From: Pilasporangium apinafurcum
Lineage: Eukaryota; Oomycota; Peronosporomycetes; Pythiales; Pythiaceae
Length of the DNA stretch: 64,000 nt
Direction of reading: 5' to 3'
Assembly: GCA_001600495.1 (NCBI GenBank)
Contig: BCKE01000003.1
Span: 186,001-250,000 of the forward strand
Made by a program: the position numbers and the translations under genes. This document shows positions 1 through 11,600 of the stretch, piece by piece. Under the pieces are notes generated by a model. That model did no database searches and was not told the origin of the DNA. It worked only from the letters and a program-made list of their open reading frames with translations. The stretch's first letter is position 1; every line of letters starts with the position of its first letter.

Positions 1-10
1 TTCAATATGT

Positions 11-735
11 CTATGCGTATGACCAGCCCAACCGCGTCGCTCTCACCTCAGCATGCGCTGGAGTGTCGCCCATGAGGTCTGGATACACATTCATCCGCTC
101 AAAGAGTTGCAGCTGCCTGAGGAATCCAGCATTAATGTAGACGCACGGTCGTGCGCTCTGCACAACATTGTACGCCTCCAGCATCGTCATCTGCTGCGTT
201 GCCATGAGGTACGCGACACAGATCGTCGCACTGCGTGATTGCCCATATACACAGTGTACCAGCGTACGCGTCTGCGTTTCGTGAATATGTTTATGGAGGA
301 AATGGATGCACTTCTCAAAGTGTGGCAGGATGAGTTCCTCTTCCATATCCAAAATGTCCACCAGCAGAACGGAGCAAGTCTGTCGAATGCAAGCAATAAC
401 ATCAATCCATACAGTTTTCGAGTGCATTCCACTGGTAATATGCGTACTTTTGGGGCGATGTCACCTGTTCCAAGCGAGATGACCGCCATTATGCCATGAG
501 TTTCGAGAAAGGAAGCGTCCTGGTATCGTCAATCAATTGCTAATGAGCACATGCTGTGACGGTAATACACGTGGATGAACCTGTATTTCCAACGTACTTC
601 CGCCGCTCCAGCTTCGCCAATAAAGATTGGTAGGTTGTGGATCTGTGCCGCCTTTGGGAACCCGTTCAGTGGTGGATGTGTCTGCTGGCGCCGCATTATC
701 ATCTCGACGCTGTTGCCATCATTCTGCATACTCAT
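11..735 (-). CDS. Dual-specificity protein phosphatase, three exons
   Basis: Predicted to remove phosphate from Ser/Thr/Tyr of signalling proteins. I join complement 735-598, 519-448 and 379-11 (introns of 78 and 68 nt, GT-AG, phase kept) into about 192 aa. The CX5R catalytic loop reads HCVYGQSRSA near residue 110, preceded by DILDMEEELI, which carries the general-acid aspartate region of this family. Exon 2 supplies LETHGI and AVISLG, the usual first strand of the fold. The ATG at 735 is the first in frame. The gene is small, essentially a bare catalytic domain with no targeting signal. It is divergent from the dehydrogenase at 915, with 179 bp between starts. Family is sure; substrate unknown. 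Confidence 0.85.
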
Positions 736-914
736 TCCTTCCCAACCACGAAGTTACTCGAAATCGAACTTAATGCCATCACCGTCGTTGAAGTTGGCAT
801 CGAACTTAGTAGTTAAGTGCGTTTGGGTCACGTATTTTTGTAACAGAATGTCCTGGTGCTTGGATACTGAGGAGCTCATTTGCAAATCTTTTCTCGTTTT
901 GATAAGAAGCAAAG
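736..914. promoter_or_regulatory. Shared divergent promoter interval
   Basis: These 179 bp separate the start codons of the phosphatase (minus) and dehydrogenase copy 1 (plus), so promoters and 5' leaders of both must lie here. I see no convincing TATA box. The role is inferred from position only. Confidence 0.35.
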
Positions 915-2053
915 ATGAAGATCGCGTTCTTCTCCACCCATACGTACGATGTCGAGGCGATGACATCCGCTGCGGAAGAGCAAGGGATTACGTTAGAGAA
1001 CGAACTCCTGTAAGTAGGCTACCTTTTCAGGAAATTATGGACGAGGATTTCCACTAACCTCTATACAGCTTCTTCACAGGTCGATTGAGTGAACAGACTG
1101 CTCAAGTAGCAGCCGGTTGTGAAGCCGTCGTGATCTTTGTCAACGATACAGCTGATGCACCCGCATTGAAAAAGGTACACTATCTTATCCCTTCTTCTAT
1201 CACTATGTGCTAGAACTAACAACTCTCTGTGTCTCTTACCTTACGAATCCAGCTGCACTCACTTGGCACCCGCGTACTCTTTCTACGCTGCGCTGGCTTT
1301 GATATGGTCGACTTGAACGCCGCGAAAGAGCTCGGTATTCCCGTTGTGCGTGTCCCTGCTTACTCGCCTTATGCGGTTGCGGAACACGCTGCCGCACTCA
1401 TGATGACACTCAACCGCAACATTCATCGCTCTTTTAATCGCACACGTGAGCTCAATTTTCGACTCGGTGGTCTATTGGGCTTCGATGTCAACGGCAAGAC
1501 TGTCGGTATCATCGGTACGGGGAAGATCGGTGCACTGTTTGCACGCATCTGTCAAGGTTTTGGACTGGAAATCCTTGCCTACGATGTCAATGAGAACCCA
1601 GAAGCGATAAGCTATGGCGTCAAGTATGTGTCACTAGATGAACTACTGGCGAAGTCTGATATCATTTCACTGCATTGTCCACTCTTTCCATCGACTCGAC
1701 ACATCGTCAACCAAGAGAACATTGATAAAATGAAACCTGGTGTGATGATCATCAACACTAGTCGCGGTGGTCTGGTAGACAATCATGCATTGGTCAAAGG
1801 TCTCAAATCTAAGAAGATTGGATCTGTGGGTCTCGATGTGTTCGAGGGTGAAGGTGAATACTTTTATTCAGACAACTCGGGAGCCATCATCGCTGATGAT
1901 ACCCTCGCACGATTATTCACGTTCCCGAATGTCATCATCACGGGTCATCAAGCGTTCTTCACGAAAGAGGCATTATCAAATATTGCTCGCACGACTATGG
2001 AAAATATCAAAGCGTATCTGAACAAGAGTGAGCTGAAGAATGAAGTGAAGTAA
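915..2053 (+). CDS. D-2-hydroxyacid (D-lactate type) dehydrogenase, copy 1
   Basis: Predicted NAD-dependent, interconverting a 2-oxoacid such as pyruvate and its D-2-hydroxyacid. Exons 915-1009, 1069-1174 and 1253-2053 give about 333 aa, the normal length for the fermentative D-lactate dehydrogenase branch. The dinucleotide fold shows [10 protein letters not shown], then the conserved HCPL and NTSRGGLVD stretches, [12 protein letters not shown], and the catalytic His in ITGHQAFFT near the C-terminus. The start [12 protein letters not shown] matches the family's usual beginning. Exon 1 differs from copy 2, whereas exon 2, intron 2, exon 3 and the early 3' flank appear identical. The enzyme resembles bacterial relatives, but two spliceosomal introns argue against contamination. 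Substrate is inferred. Confidence 0.88.
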
Positions 2054-2081
2054 ATATTTTTGCTTTTGCAAACCGTCTCTA
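1066..2081 (+). repeat. 1016-bp duplicated block, partner A
   Basis: From the CAG acceptor before exon 2 through the first 28 bases after the stop codon, this block matches 3345-4360 with no difference that I could find by eye, including the 78-nt intron 2. Sequence outside the block diverges abruptly on both sides. Confidence 0.9.
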
Positions 2082-3138
2082 GTGAAGCCTACGCCATTGA
2101 AGAGAAAAACGGCTTTGTTCCGGAATGTGTGCATGTCGAGTGTGTGAAACGCAGTTTCTCTTTTTGAGCGGATAACTGAAGCATTACAAGTATTAACTGT
2201 GTTGTTGAGTGGTTGCCTTCTTTGTATCCCACAAAGACTGGATGCATTGACTTTACATCTTTAAATCAGAAAATTGGGTAGGAAACGGAGCTGTCAACAT
2301 TCTTTGTTCTCTTTGTTTCGTCGGCGACTGACGTAGATACAACACTTTTTTGGGAAATAAGTAAAAAAATCAGGTAGAGCTAGAAACACGCGCCGTGGGA
2401 GAAGATTCGAAACCAAGCAAACATACAATAATTCTGAATTCTTTTATTCCAACATCGAAAAACTCCAGTGCTCCAGTGCGGAATCTCGGTATGTTGCTGA
2501 TTCATCATCCTCACCTTCGCTGACGTGCATGTCGGTACCACAGACACGATTGTATCTATTTTCAATGGTACGGTTGCACAAGCCCATTTCTGCATCACGA
2601 AGGAATCTGGTGAGATCGCAGATGCGTTATGTGAATGTGTTTTTGGCAGAGCATCAGGACTGAAACAGCGTGTGCAAGATGTGGCAGTGCGAAGAGAGTA
2701 CGCAGAGCTGACATATAGTTGAGGTGCCACTTCCATCCACCTTGTGTTTGAATGCAACAGCACTTGGTCACAATAAGAGCAAACAAGAAGCAGAAAGTTA
2801 CTTCCTCGCCCTGAAATTTTCGCATGCAGTGACTGGCTACTTCTCTAGCCAACAAAAGCCACCGCCAATCAATGCAGCGCTGAATCTAGGTGTGTTGTTT
2901 GCTGTGACCACCGTGTTCTTTGTATTTATGTCTTTCACTGATGGTGTGATAAAAGTGAAGCAAATGTTCAAAGAAACACGCACATCTGATTAAAAGCTTC
3001 TTTTATTGGTAAAAGAAGAGTTATTCTCTCTACTTCTGCGTGTCCATGTAAACCTGCACTTTAGTCCAAGCAGCAAATGTGTCATTTACAGATTTACCAC
3101 CCAGCAACAACAACAACTACTACTACTTCCAAGCGAAG
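2054..3138 (+). other. Spacer between dehydrogenase copies; possible small membrane-protein gene at about 2488-2993
   Basis: Two adjacent open stretches on the plus strand look weakly coding. The first (2525-2722) contains IVSIFNGTVAQAHFCITKES. The second (2724-2993) ends with one hydrophobic segment, LGVLFAVTTVFFVFMSF, and a short basic tail. A plausible intron sits at 2488-2542, but I could not find an ATG or a phase-consistent join between the stretches. If real it is a single-pass membrane protein of about 150 aa. I do not recognise it. The rest of the spacer shows nothing I can name. Confidence 0.25.
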
Positions 3139-4332
3139 ATGAAGAACACAACGAGTGAAGGCATCAAGATTGGCTTCTTCTCCGCCCATACGTACGATAT
3201 CGAGTCGATGAAGACTGTGGCTGCAGAAGAAGGCGTTACACCAGCGAATGAACTTGTGTAAGTCGATGCTTACAGAATGTAGCCATTTCAGATACTGAAT
3301 CCATCCAGTCACATTGATTATTTGGCTTCCCTATGTTATTTCTGCAGCTTCTTCACAGGTCGATTGAGTGAACAGACTGCTCAAGTAGCAGCCGGTTGTG
3401 AAGCCGTCGTGATCTTTGTCAACGATACAGCTGATGCACCCGCATTGAAAAAGGTACACTATCTTATCCCTTCTTCTATCACTATGTGCTAGAACTAACA
3501 ACTCTCTGTGTCTCTTACCTTACGAATCCAGCTGCACTCACTTGGCACCCGCGTACTCTTTCTACGCTGCGCTGGCTTTGATATGGTCGACTTGAACGCC
3601 GCGAAAGAGCTCGGTATTCCCGTTGTGCGTGTCCCTGCTTACTCGCCTTATGCGGTTGCGGAACACGCTGCCGCACTCATGATGACACTCAACCGCAACA
3701 TTCATCGCTCTTTTAATCGCACACGTGAGCTCAATTTTCGACTCGGTGGTCTATTGGGCTTCGATGTCAACGGCAAGACTGTCGGTATCATCGGTACGGG
3801 GAAGATCGGTGCACTGTTTGCACGCATCTGTCAAGGTTTTGGACTGGAAATCCTTGCCTACGATGTCAATGAGAACCCAGAAGCGATAAGCTATGGCGTC
3901 AAGTATGTGTCACTAGATGAACTACTGGCGAAGTCTGATATCATTTCACTGCATTGTCCACTCTTTCCATCGACTCGACACATCGTCAACCAAGAGAACA
4001 TTGATAAAATGAAACCTGGTGTGATGATCATCAACACTAGTCGCGGTGGTCTGGTAGACAATCATGCATTGGTCAAAGGTCTCAAATCTAAGAAGATTGG
4101 ATCTGTGGGTCTCGATGTGTTCGAGGGTGAAGGTGAATACTTTTATTCAGACAACTCGGGAGCCATCATCGCTGATGATACCCTCGCACGATTATTCACG
4201 TTCCCGAATGTCATCATCACGGGTCATCAAGCGTTCTTCACGAAAGAGGCATTATCAAATATTGCTCGCACGACTATGGAAAATATCAAAGCGTATCTGA
4301 ACAAGAGTGAGCTGAAGAATGAAGTGAAGTAA
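3139..4332 (+). CDS. D-2-hydroxyacid (D-lactate type) dehydrogenase, copy 2
   Basis: Tandem paralogue of the gene at 915-2053. Exons 3139-3257, 3348-3453 and 3532-4332 give about 341 aa. Exon 1 encodes a diverged N-terminus ([15 protein letters not shown], against [15 protein letters not shown] in copy 1), eight residues longer. Intron 1 also differs, being 90 nt here and 59 nt in copy 1. Exons 2 and 3 encode exactly the same amino acids as copy 1, including the [10 protein letters not shown] nucleotide-binding loop and the ITGHQ histidine motif. An upstream in-frame ATG at 3079 would add 20 residues read from a CAA/CTA microsatellite, so I take 3139. Different leaders may give the copies different expression; that is inference. 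Confidence 0.87.
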
Positions 4333-4360
4333 ATATTTTTGCTTTTGCAAACCGTCTCTA
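3345..4360 (+). repeat. 1016-bp duplicated block, partner B
   Basis: Counterpart of 1066-2081 at a constant offset of 2279 bp. Identity stops at the exon 2 acceptor on the left and 28 bases after the stop codon on the right. Confidence 0.9.
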
Positions 4361-4450
4361 ATGAAGGCCTCTCCGTCGGTAGATAGGCGCAGATGAATAA
4401 CTATATATAATTGCACACTAATATACCCATGCAGTTCATTATATTTGTCA

Positions 4451-5937
4451 TTACTCGAACAGAAATTGCTCATACAACGCATCGCCAATGTCAACCATCG
4501 TGCTCAGTCCGATCGGACCAACAAAGAGTGAGAAGAATTGGAGTGGAGAGCGCACGTGATGGAGAAACGTCAATAGCTACGAATCATTACACTAGTTAGT
4601 ACGAGATACATAATAAAGTGTAGCAAGAGTTCATATTTACTTCATCCTGTTGCTTGTAATCTATACACCCCTTTCGATTGACTGCAGCATCCAGACGTGT
4701 CATCATGAATCGGCCAAGTTCACTCCAGCAGAACAGTTTAGTTATCTTGGAGATGTCCAGTGTAAGGCGCAGGCGCTCAAGTTCAGTTGTAAACGCGTTG
4801 TGCCACTGTGGATTCAGATAGATGACCGTTCTACATGAAGGAGAAGTGTGGTCGCCGATCCGAGCCGCAAAACAGCTATGTTGTTCATCCATATTAAAAC
4901 AAACCTAATTACAGCTTTGATGAGAGCGGCTGGTAAGGAAGAGTACGCACGCACCAAATGAGCGTTGAAGGAAGAATAGTTGTGAACTTTGAAGGACTGC
5001 TGCGTTGTTGGTCGTATGACTTCAATATCGCATGACGTCCACGAAGAAGCTTCTCCGACTGATCAAAGTACACGATTTAAGTCCATTAGTATCGTTAGTA
5101 ACCCATGTACCAATACCCAGAAGTGTTATGTCTTACGAGGCCGTTTAAGTCCTGATCCGTAACTTCTTTATGAAAGATACCGATAAATGTCGCTGAGCGA
5201 GGTGCATCAGTGGTGAGTATCAGCACTCGCACTTCCGTGTTTGTACCATCACTACTGCTGACATATACCGATTGAATTGTGCGTTCGGCGCCACGAGCAT
5301 TAGAGCATTCTGCCAAGAGCATTAAAACAACCAGTTCCAGTGTATCGATCTTACAGTATCTGCTCGGATGAACAAATTCTGCAACGGTTATCTCCCTTTC
5401 CATCCACTGTCCATGCATCAATCCGTGATGGACCTCGGCATAATCGCGACGAAGAGTGGAGTAAGTACACGTGGGCCGTCCCAGAATGCATCGAATGTCG
5501 CTTCGAGATCTTCGAACGATAGTATCAATGATATCCAAGTGCTTAGCGATAGCTGACCGCAGTTTGGACGCATCTATCGACAGTAGATTGTGCGTACCGA
5601 TCAGCATCAAAAGACTCATCGATGCAATTTTCAGCATTCTTCTAATAGATTTGGCGCAATAAAATTGAGAGCATTTATTATCGGAGATGAAAATCATGAG
5701 GATATCCAATGGTGTGAAGTGATAGATAATGGAGCGATGCTGAGACTCCAGGGTCTCCAACGTGGTGGTGTCGCTTTTCCCAGAGGCATGGTAGAGCGCG
5801 CTGGCGATGCCCACGGCAGCTCTGGCTGGTGCTTGGACGTCACCGTACGTGCGTACGAGTACAGGAATACCAGTATTGCTCACAATCACCAACAAACCGT
5901 TCGCATCAACATCCTCGTCGTGCTCTGCACTTTGCAT
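4451..5937 (-). CDS. FUZ: FUZ (fuzzy) homologue, CPLANE-type longin protein
   Basis: In animals Fuzzy works with Inturned and Wdpcp (CPLANE) in ciliogenesis and membrane traffic. I join complement 5937-5137, 5058-4951, 4904-4641 and 4576-4451, all in phase, into about 432 aa (human FUZ is 418). Introns are 78, 46 and 64 nt; the first and last contain a TACTAAC-like branch site. The start of the first longin domain, GLLVIVSNTGIPVLVRTYG, resembles human LLCLAASSGVPLFCR; LLMLIGTHNLLSIDASKLRS parallels the human LLVGLEELTNIRNVERLKK region. The C-terminus FFSLFVGPIGLST aligns with the final longin strand. The ATG at 5937 is chosen because the longin core starts shortly after it. The relatives HPS1 and MON1 are the alternatives. 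The 46-nt intron is the weakest join. Confidence 0.72.
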
Positions 5938-6060
5938 CGCTTGAAGATCACAATGACCAAGAAGCAGTCTATTATTGAGGACATCGCCCACTATTCGGGT
6001 GGTTTCTATGTTGATCGTAGCTCCATTGGCCAGGAGTAACAGAGTGAGAAGAAAGAGACG
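5938..6060. promoter_or_regulatory. Shared divergent promoter interval
   Basis: The starts of FUZ (minus) and the C9orf85-like gene (plus) lie 123 bp apart. This short interval must hold both promoters and both leaders. No clear core element was recognised. Confidence 0.35.
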
Positions 6061-6873
6061 ATGAGTTCACAGCGGGGCAACGTCAAGAAGAAAGGACCAA
6101 AGCACCAGAACACATTCGCGTTCAAGCATAATCCCAAGTCTAAAAAGACCGAGCGGATTCTGTCTTTGCCCATCCGCGGATTGTGCGAGAAGTGCCGCAA
6201 GCAGATCGAATGGCGCAAGAAATATCGCAAGTACAAGCCTTTGACGCAGCCTGCTTCTTGGTGAGTTTACTTACGCAGAGGACAAGAGAAATTTGTAGCC
6301 TTGTTCATTTCACTGTCCACTTACCGATATTCATGGGTTATTTGTAGCATCTACTGCCATCAGAAATCAGTGACATCAGCATATCACGCTTCATGTGACC
6401 CTTGTGCCAAGGTACGAATGGATATTGGGACGCGCTTTAGTTTTTGATTTGGATTGTGTACATGCTGATTGCAAGGATTATTGTCTTGCTTGATTGTTTT
6501 GCTTATCTAGGAGCGAGATATATGCGCCAAGTGTTGTAAGACCAAAGAGATTATTGCAAGGTATGGTTGGCTGACCCATTTCCGCACTCGCGTCATGCTA
6601 ATGATATTGACAGGATGACTAATGAATTTGACTGCGTTTTTTTGGATGCACATTCTTAGTGAACAAGAGCTCGCCGAAGAGCGAAAAAAACAAGCGAAGG
6701 ACTTTGAAGACTCGCTAGAAGGCATGCGTGAACGTGAACGACGCGCATACTTGCGTAAACTGGAGAAAGAAAAGGAACAAAAGAGAACCGGCGGTGATGA
6801 AGATGACAACGACGGTCTGGAGTCGTACGATGAAGAAGATGACGATCTCATGGATGATGAAGACGATCTCTAA
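6061..6873 (+). CDS. C9orf85: C9orf85 (UPF0428) family protein
   Basis: Function unknown in any organism to my knowledge. Exons 6061-6260, 6348-6411, 6511-6560 and 6660-6873 give about 175 aa, close to the human protein. The N-terminus MSSQRGNVKKKGPKHQNTF is nearly the family signature. It is followed by CEKCRKQIEWRKKYRKYKPL, then paired cysteines (CIYC, CDPC, CAKCC) that could bind zinc. The tail changes to a Glu/Arg/Lys helix (EQELAEERKKQ, RERERRAYLRKLEKEKE) and ends in an acidic run DEEDDDLMDDEDDL. Intron 3 ends at the TTCTTAG acceptor at 6659; an earlier AG at 6613-6614 would run into a stop, which decided the join. Confidence 0.85.
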
Positions 6874-7009
6874 CTGCCGCGCGCACTTGATCGACAGTAA
6901 TGATACATAGTGTATTTTCAGCGAATAGAATTTTTTTTTACTGACTAATGACCAATCATAGTGCTGTATTTCTCTTCTTTTCCATCTTGACAGCTTGACC
7001 GAGAGGAAA

Positions 7010-8607
7010 ATGGCAGACGACAACGACTTCTGCATTATTCAGCTCGATGGATGGGAGAATTGGTGGACGAAGACACGGAAGGGACAGCTGTGGACTTACA
7101 TATCCATCGTGATCTTCTTCCTCTCGGCAGTACTGGCGCATCCTATCGCACGCAGTATCTTCTTCCTCACACGCAAGTTCAGTCCCAAGGCGTGGATGTA
7201 TGGTATAAAGTAAATCTGTTGGACTGATTGACTAGTGATTAAGTGTATATATATGTAAATGGCAGCTGGCCAGACGACGCCAAGCAGCTGATGATGTGGC
7301 AAACAGCGCTCGTGTGTCGTGTTGGTCTCTTCTGGATCGCACTCGTCACCTCGCGGCTCTCGGTATTTCTCTGCCAGTGGCCCTCCTGGCTCTTCGGCAT
7401 TTGCTTTATCATTTGGATGGACGCTGCGGCTAATGTCCTGCGAGAGGTACACGCGTTGGCGTATCTTATACTGGCATGAACCGGACAGTCTCATTTTATA
7501 ACTTTATACGCAGATCATCGTGCGCAAGGGGATCGTCGGATACAGCGAAGACGAGAAAGCTGGGCGCTTGACACTCTTGTACGAAGGAACGACAGTACGT
7601 CTTCCATCTGTCCACTGCATTTTTGATATTATTAAAGCAGTCTAAGACGTTTCTCTGCGGATGCATCCAGCTGGCTAAGATTCTTCTGCTGGTGTTTCTC
7701 ATCTACACGTATTATCTCACGGCGATCATCGGCAATGACGATATGATTCGTCTTCTGTGTTCCACCGGTTTCTTCTTGGCCGCCGCACTTGCAGTTCTCC
7801 CATTGGTATGTTGTCAGATACTCATTTGTATTTCTATAGGTCAGTTGAGGTCTCTAATACTATTCGGTTTGCATGCTTGCTTTTATAGTTGCGCAACGTC
7901 ATGGGTGGTCACTACATGTTCCTGGCAAATATGCTGCATCTCCAGAGTCGTATTCACGTGCAAGGCTCATCGCAGGGAACAATTGCTGATGCTCCGTTAG
8001 GATTCATTGTGCTTCGGACCGAAGACAATTTGAAAACCTTCGTTCCTGCTGGAGGAACAGTAATAACAACGACTCAGGTCTATCACTGTCGTCTGTGGCC
8101 GCTAGACCTGGATATCCGCTTGCCACCTCACCTCTCATCGGCTAAAGTTCGTAGATTTCTGCAGGATCTAGATCAATTGCTGCTGTGGGACAGCCGTTTT
8201 GCTCCATTCAATAATGTCGGTGATTCCGGCGCATCGTCCACACGAGCGAGTTTCACAGGCGTCACGGAGAGGTCACATGTACTCCTTAACCTGAAATCGA
8301 CAGACGAACAACAGCTGCTGGAGCGTGCGCGAGTGCATGAGAGCACATTGGCTCTGAAACCGGAGACACGATGGGTTGTGTGTTTCCATACATTCATCAG
8401 AGATGTCAACCAGTCACAGTTTCGTCAAGTTCGCGCTGCAGTGAGTATATATTCATTTCTGTCTCATTTCTCTGGGCTGTTGATGCTTAACAACTACTTT
8501 CACATTTCATATGTCCCACACAGTACATTGAAGCGATTACCACATTGATTGAGAAACAAAACATTGGATACAGCTCCGCACGTTCCGTATTAGAAGTCGC
8601 AAACTAA
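7010..8607 (+). CDS. MscS-like mechanosensitive channel family protein, six exons
   Basis: Predicted multi-pass membrane protein related to small-conductance mechanosensitive channels. Exons 7010-7209, 7266-7446, 7514-7594, 7641-7805, 7889-8440 and 8524-8607 keep phase and give about 420 aa. Hydrophobic helices include ISIVIFFLSAVLA, LLLVFLIYTYYLTAII and FFLAAALAVLPLL. After the last helix, LRNVMGGHYMFLANMLHLQ and GTIADAPLGFIVLRTEDN, ending TFVPAG, match the layout of the MscS beta domain (GTV..I..R.T.....D...V.VPN). The C-terminal 150 residues are soluble. The stop codon (8605-8607) overlaps the stop codon of the opposing HPS3 gene. The family call rests on pattern, not alignment, and which membrane it sits in is not evident. 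Confidence 0.62.
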
Positions 8608-11600
8608 CCTACAGCAGCGTGAGCGATGCGGTCATTCTGGCGATGGTGCTCACGCATCTCATCAAGCTGAACGCTGATTTCGATTGTGGCCATATAAAGC
8701 GCTAGATCGCCGTCGTCAGGCAGGACTTGGAGTAAATCTTCCGGTCCAAGTGTCGAGCAGACATGATTCAGAATGCTTTCCAGAATGGCAGTCCTGTCAT
8801 GAGATGAGATAATTTTATCCTGTGCCTACAGAATTCACCATACGAGGTTATTGAATGGCCAAGTATCACAGTCACGACGTATATCAAAATTGTACCTTCA
8901 ACGTGTTGCCTCCTATGGAAGAAAGCGTTTCGATCAAAAATCTCCATTCGTCTAAAGTGACACAGAAGCTTTTTCCATAAGGAAGAAATAAGTCGATAAA
9001 GTCAGCGCGCTCAGCAATTAGCTGGAGTCCATCCACCGTCCTACAAAGTAATAGTAGTTCTGAAATTAATGCACACAACACGACAATATTCAACAAAGTG
9101 TGTTACCTTGAAACTCTTGGTAAAGATAAAAGCACAATCAGCGTCGCGAGGTTGTTTTCCGCTTTCCATCTATTCGTCCGCTCAGTCTCTTTTTGGGTAT
9201 AGACTACCAAAACATCCTGTGGACGGATTAAATCCTTTTCGTGAAGCAATTGTAATGCCAAATTGAAAAGCAACCACAAAGAATTATTTAGCCTCGAGTC
9301 ACCGGATGTCAAGCATCTTGTTTGTAGATACTGCTGGACCCAATCAGCAAGTGAGCCATGACTAGCTGCGTCGAGGTTCATATTCTCGAAAAATGGTGTC
9401 AACGTAGATGCAATATCGGTGTCGTGTGCATTTTCACTTGTCGTCTGAAAGCAAGAGCTTAGCTTCACACATAAATGGATCAGCTCCATAGAGATAGCTC
9501 TCTTGATCTGCTTTAGATCGTCTTCATCTTCGTGTATTTCTTCTCTTTCAGCAAGCCTTTCAAGATTTGGGAACATGTGAAGTACGAAAACCAAAAACCG
9601 AACAACAACGGCTAGATTTGGCGTAAATGGAGTTATGAACGAGATATCACACGACCATGTTGACGACGATAAAGCAAGAGATATTCTCGCTGCTGATTGC
9701 TCAGCGACTTCACCAACAATGCTGATGCAGAACAGTAATGCCAACCTTAAATCCTCCTGACGTCCAACAGCAACCTTAAAAATCTGCTCCAAACATTGGA
9801 GGAAAAAAAGTGGGGCTTGCTCGAGTAGTACTTGCGATAGTATTGAACTGGTAAAATCCACCTTAACACCAAACTCTGTAGGCTGACGCTTTAGGCTTAA
9901 CCCTTGAGCGAGTATATAAGGATGTGTCACAATCAGGTGATCTAACGCTGCTGGGTGCTCACTTAGCAAATTTTTTACACGTTCTGCCATTGAATCGTAG
10001 GAACAGAGTGTGAGAAACTGATCCGATGATGCCCCACACGTAGACTTAAACGATTCCCACTCATCAACTGAAAATGATGTTGCACGTAAGAGCAACACCA
10101 ATGCTGCAATTTTCACCAGTACACTCTGACTAGTAGATTCCGCCAGCTTTTCCAGCCCAAACTCAATATCTGCAAGAGTCCACTCCAACGCAGAGTCAAT
10201 TATCAAACGAGACAATTGCTCTGGCGCATATTTGTCGTAATGTAGTAAAACACTTCGAGTGAAGCTATTGACTTCCGTGCCTCGACTTTCGTGAGATGAA
10301 GTGGCTATGTAGCTAGCTACAGACGGCAGATAATCTGAGGATGGGAATACGAACGCTTCAAGATATTTTCCAGTCGCCTCAATAACCTCGGAGCGATTGA
10401 CGGATCCCATGACCGCTTGTAAGCGGAGCATGACTTCGGTTGAAGGAACATTGGACGCCACAAATAAAAGAGCCGCTCGGGTCAAATTCCGATGTTGTTC
10501 AGATACAAAGATTGATGCCAAATCCGAGGCACATTCTCTGGCAAGTGCATCGTACAGCTTCGTTTCCAGCTCTAGTGCTAACTTTTCCTTTTTATCCTGA
10601 ACCACATTTCCACTTATGTCATCTGATGATGATGATTCGTGAAATTGAAGCTTCAACAGATCGAAACCCACATCAGCACGATAGCGATATAGCGAGAACA
10701 AGCTCAAAAGGAGATCGATCTCATATGGCTTCATCTCATGATCTAGTCGCATTCCTTGGCGAACGTAGGAGAAAATGAGAGATGGAGGACTCTGCTGGAA
10801 GATTAGGATACTCGGAGTCGTCCTCATACGGGCCGAAGTTGGTCGGCGTAATTCAAACTCATCTTCGGGAAGTCTGTCTACAGTGGTACCACTAGCCATC
10901 CGAATAAAATCTGGTTGCACTTGATAGGAGGGTGAGTTGCTTTGCGGCAGTAAAATCACATACGAATCCAAAGCCACAATTTCTGATGCAGGGAATGGAA
11001 TAGGCTGCGTACAGAGCAGCTGCGGCTGAGCTGGTTGCGGGACGAGACTTGCACTTAAGGCACGGCTTGCTGCAACGTAATGGCATGGACTCCATATCGA
11101 CCAGACTTGCAACCCTGAAAGCGTCGCAACAAAGAGAAACGAACTATTGGCTGTAATGGAGGACACAGGAGATGTGAATGCATAATGCATCACAACCCGT
11201 CCAGATTCTATCGTTTCGTCAGACTCGTCCTCGTCATCATCCAAACTTGTGAATGAATCACGAGTTCGCCCCACAACAACTTTCCCAACTTTGATCGGTT
11301 GATGCATCCCCCTTGATTTTGTACGTTCCCCTTTGCCAAACACCTTCTTGGACATTTTCTTTCGTGTCGAATCGGCCTCTTCTGAAAGGAAATAATATAA
11401 AAATGCGTTTCTCTCGGTCGCTACAAGCAGTCGTGTGTAACTTCGCGCTTCGACACACACACGGTTGTCGATAGTCTCAGGAAGAAATTTGAGGGACTGA
11501 ACGCAATGATTCGGAGGTAGATAGCGTTGGAGCAGTACTCTGACGTCATGCTCTCGTACGTAATAGGACATGGCTTGGTTAACTCGGATATCCTGGCTTT

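Noticed and set aside
2380-2763. 127-codon minus-strand frame between the dehydrogenases
   Set aside because: Overlaps a more plausible plus-strand coding stretch; no recognisable features.
3079-3138. Upstream ATG extending dehydrogenase copy 2 by 20 residues
   Set aside because: The extension is read from a CAA/CTA microsatellite and is absent from copy 1; ATG 3139 fits the family better.
915-4332. Bacterial contamination for the dehydrogenases
   Set aside because: Both genes contain two short GT-AG introns in phase and sit among spliced eukaryotic genes.
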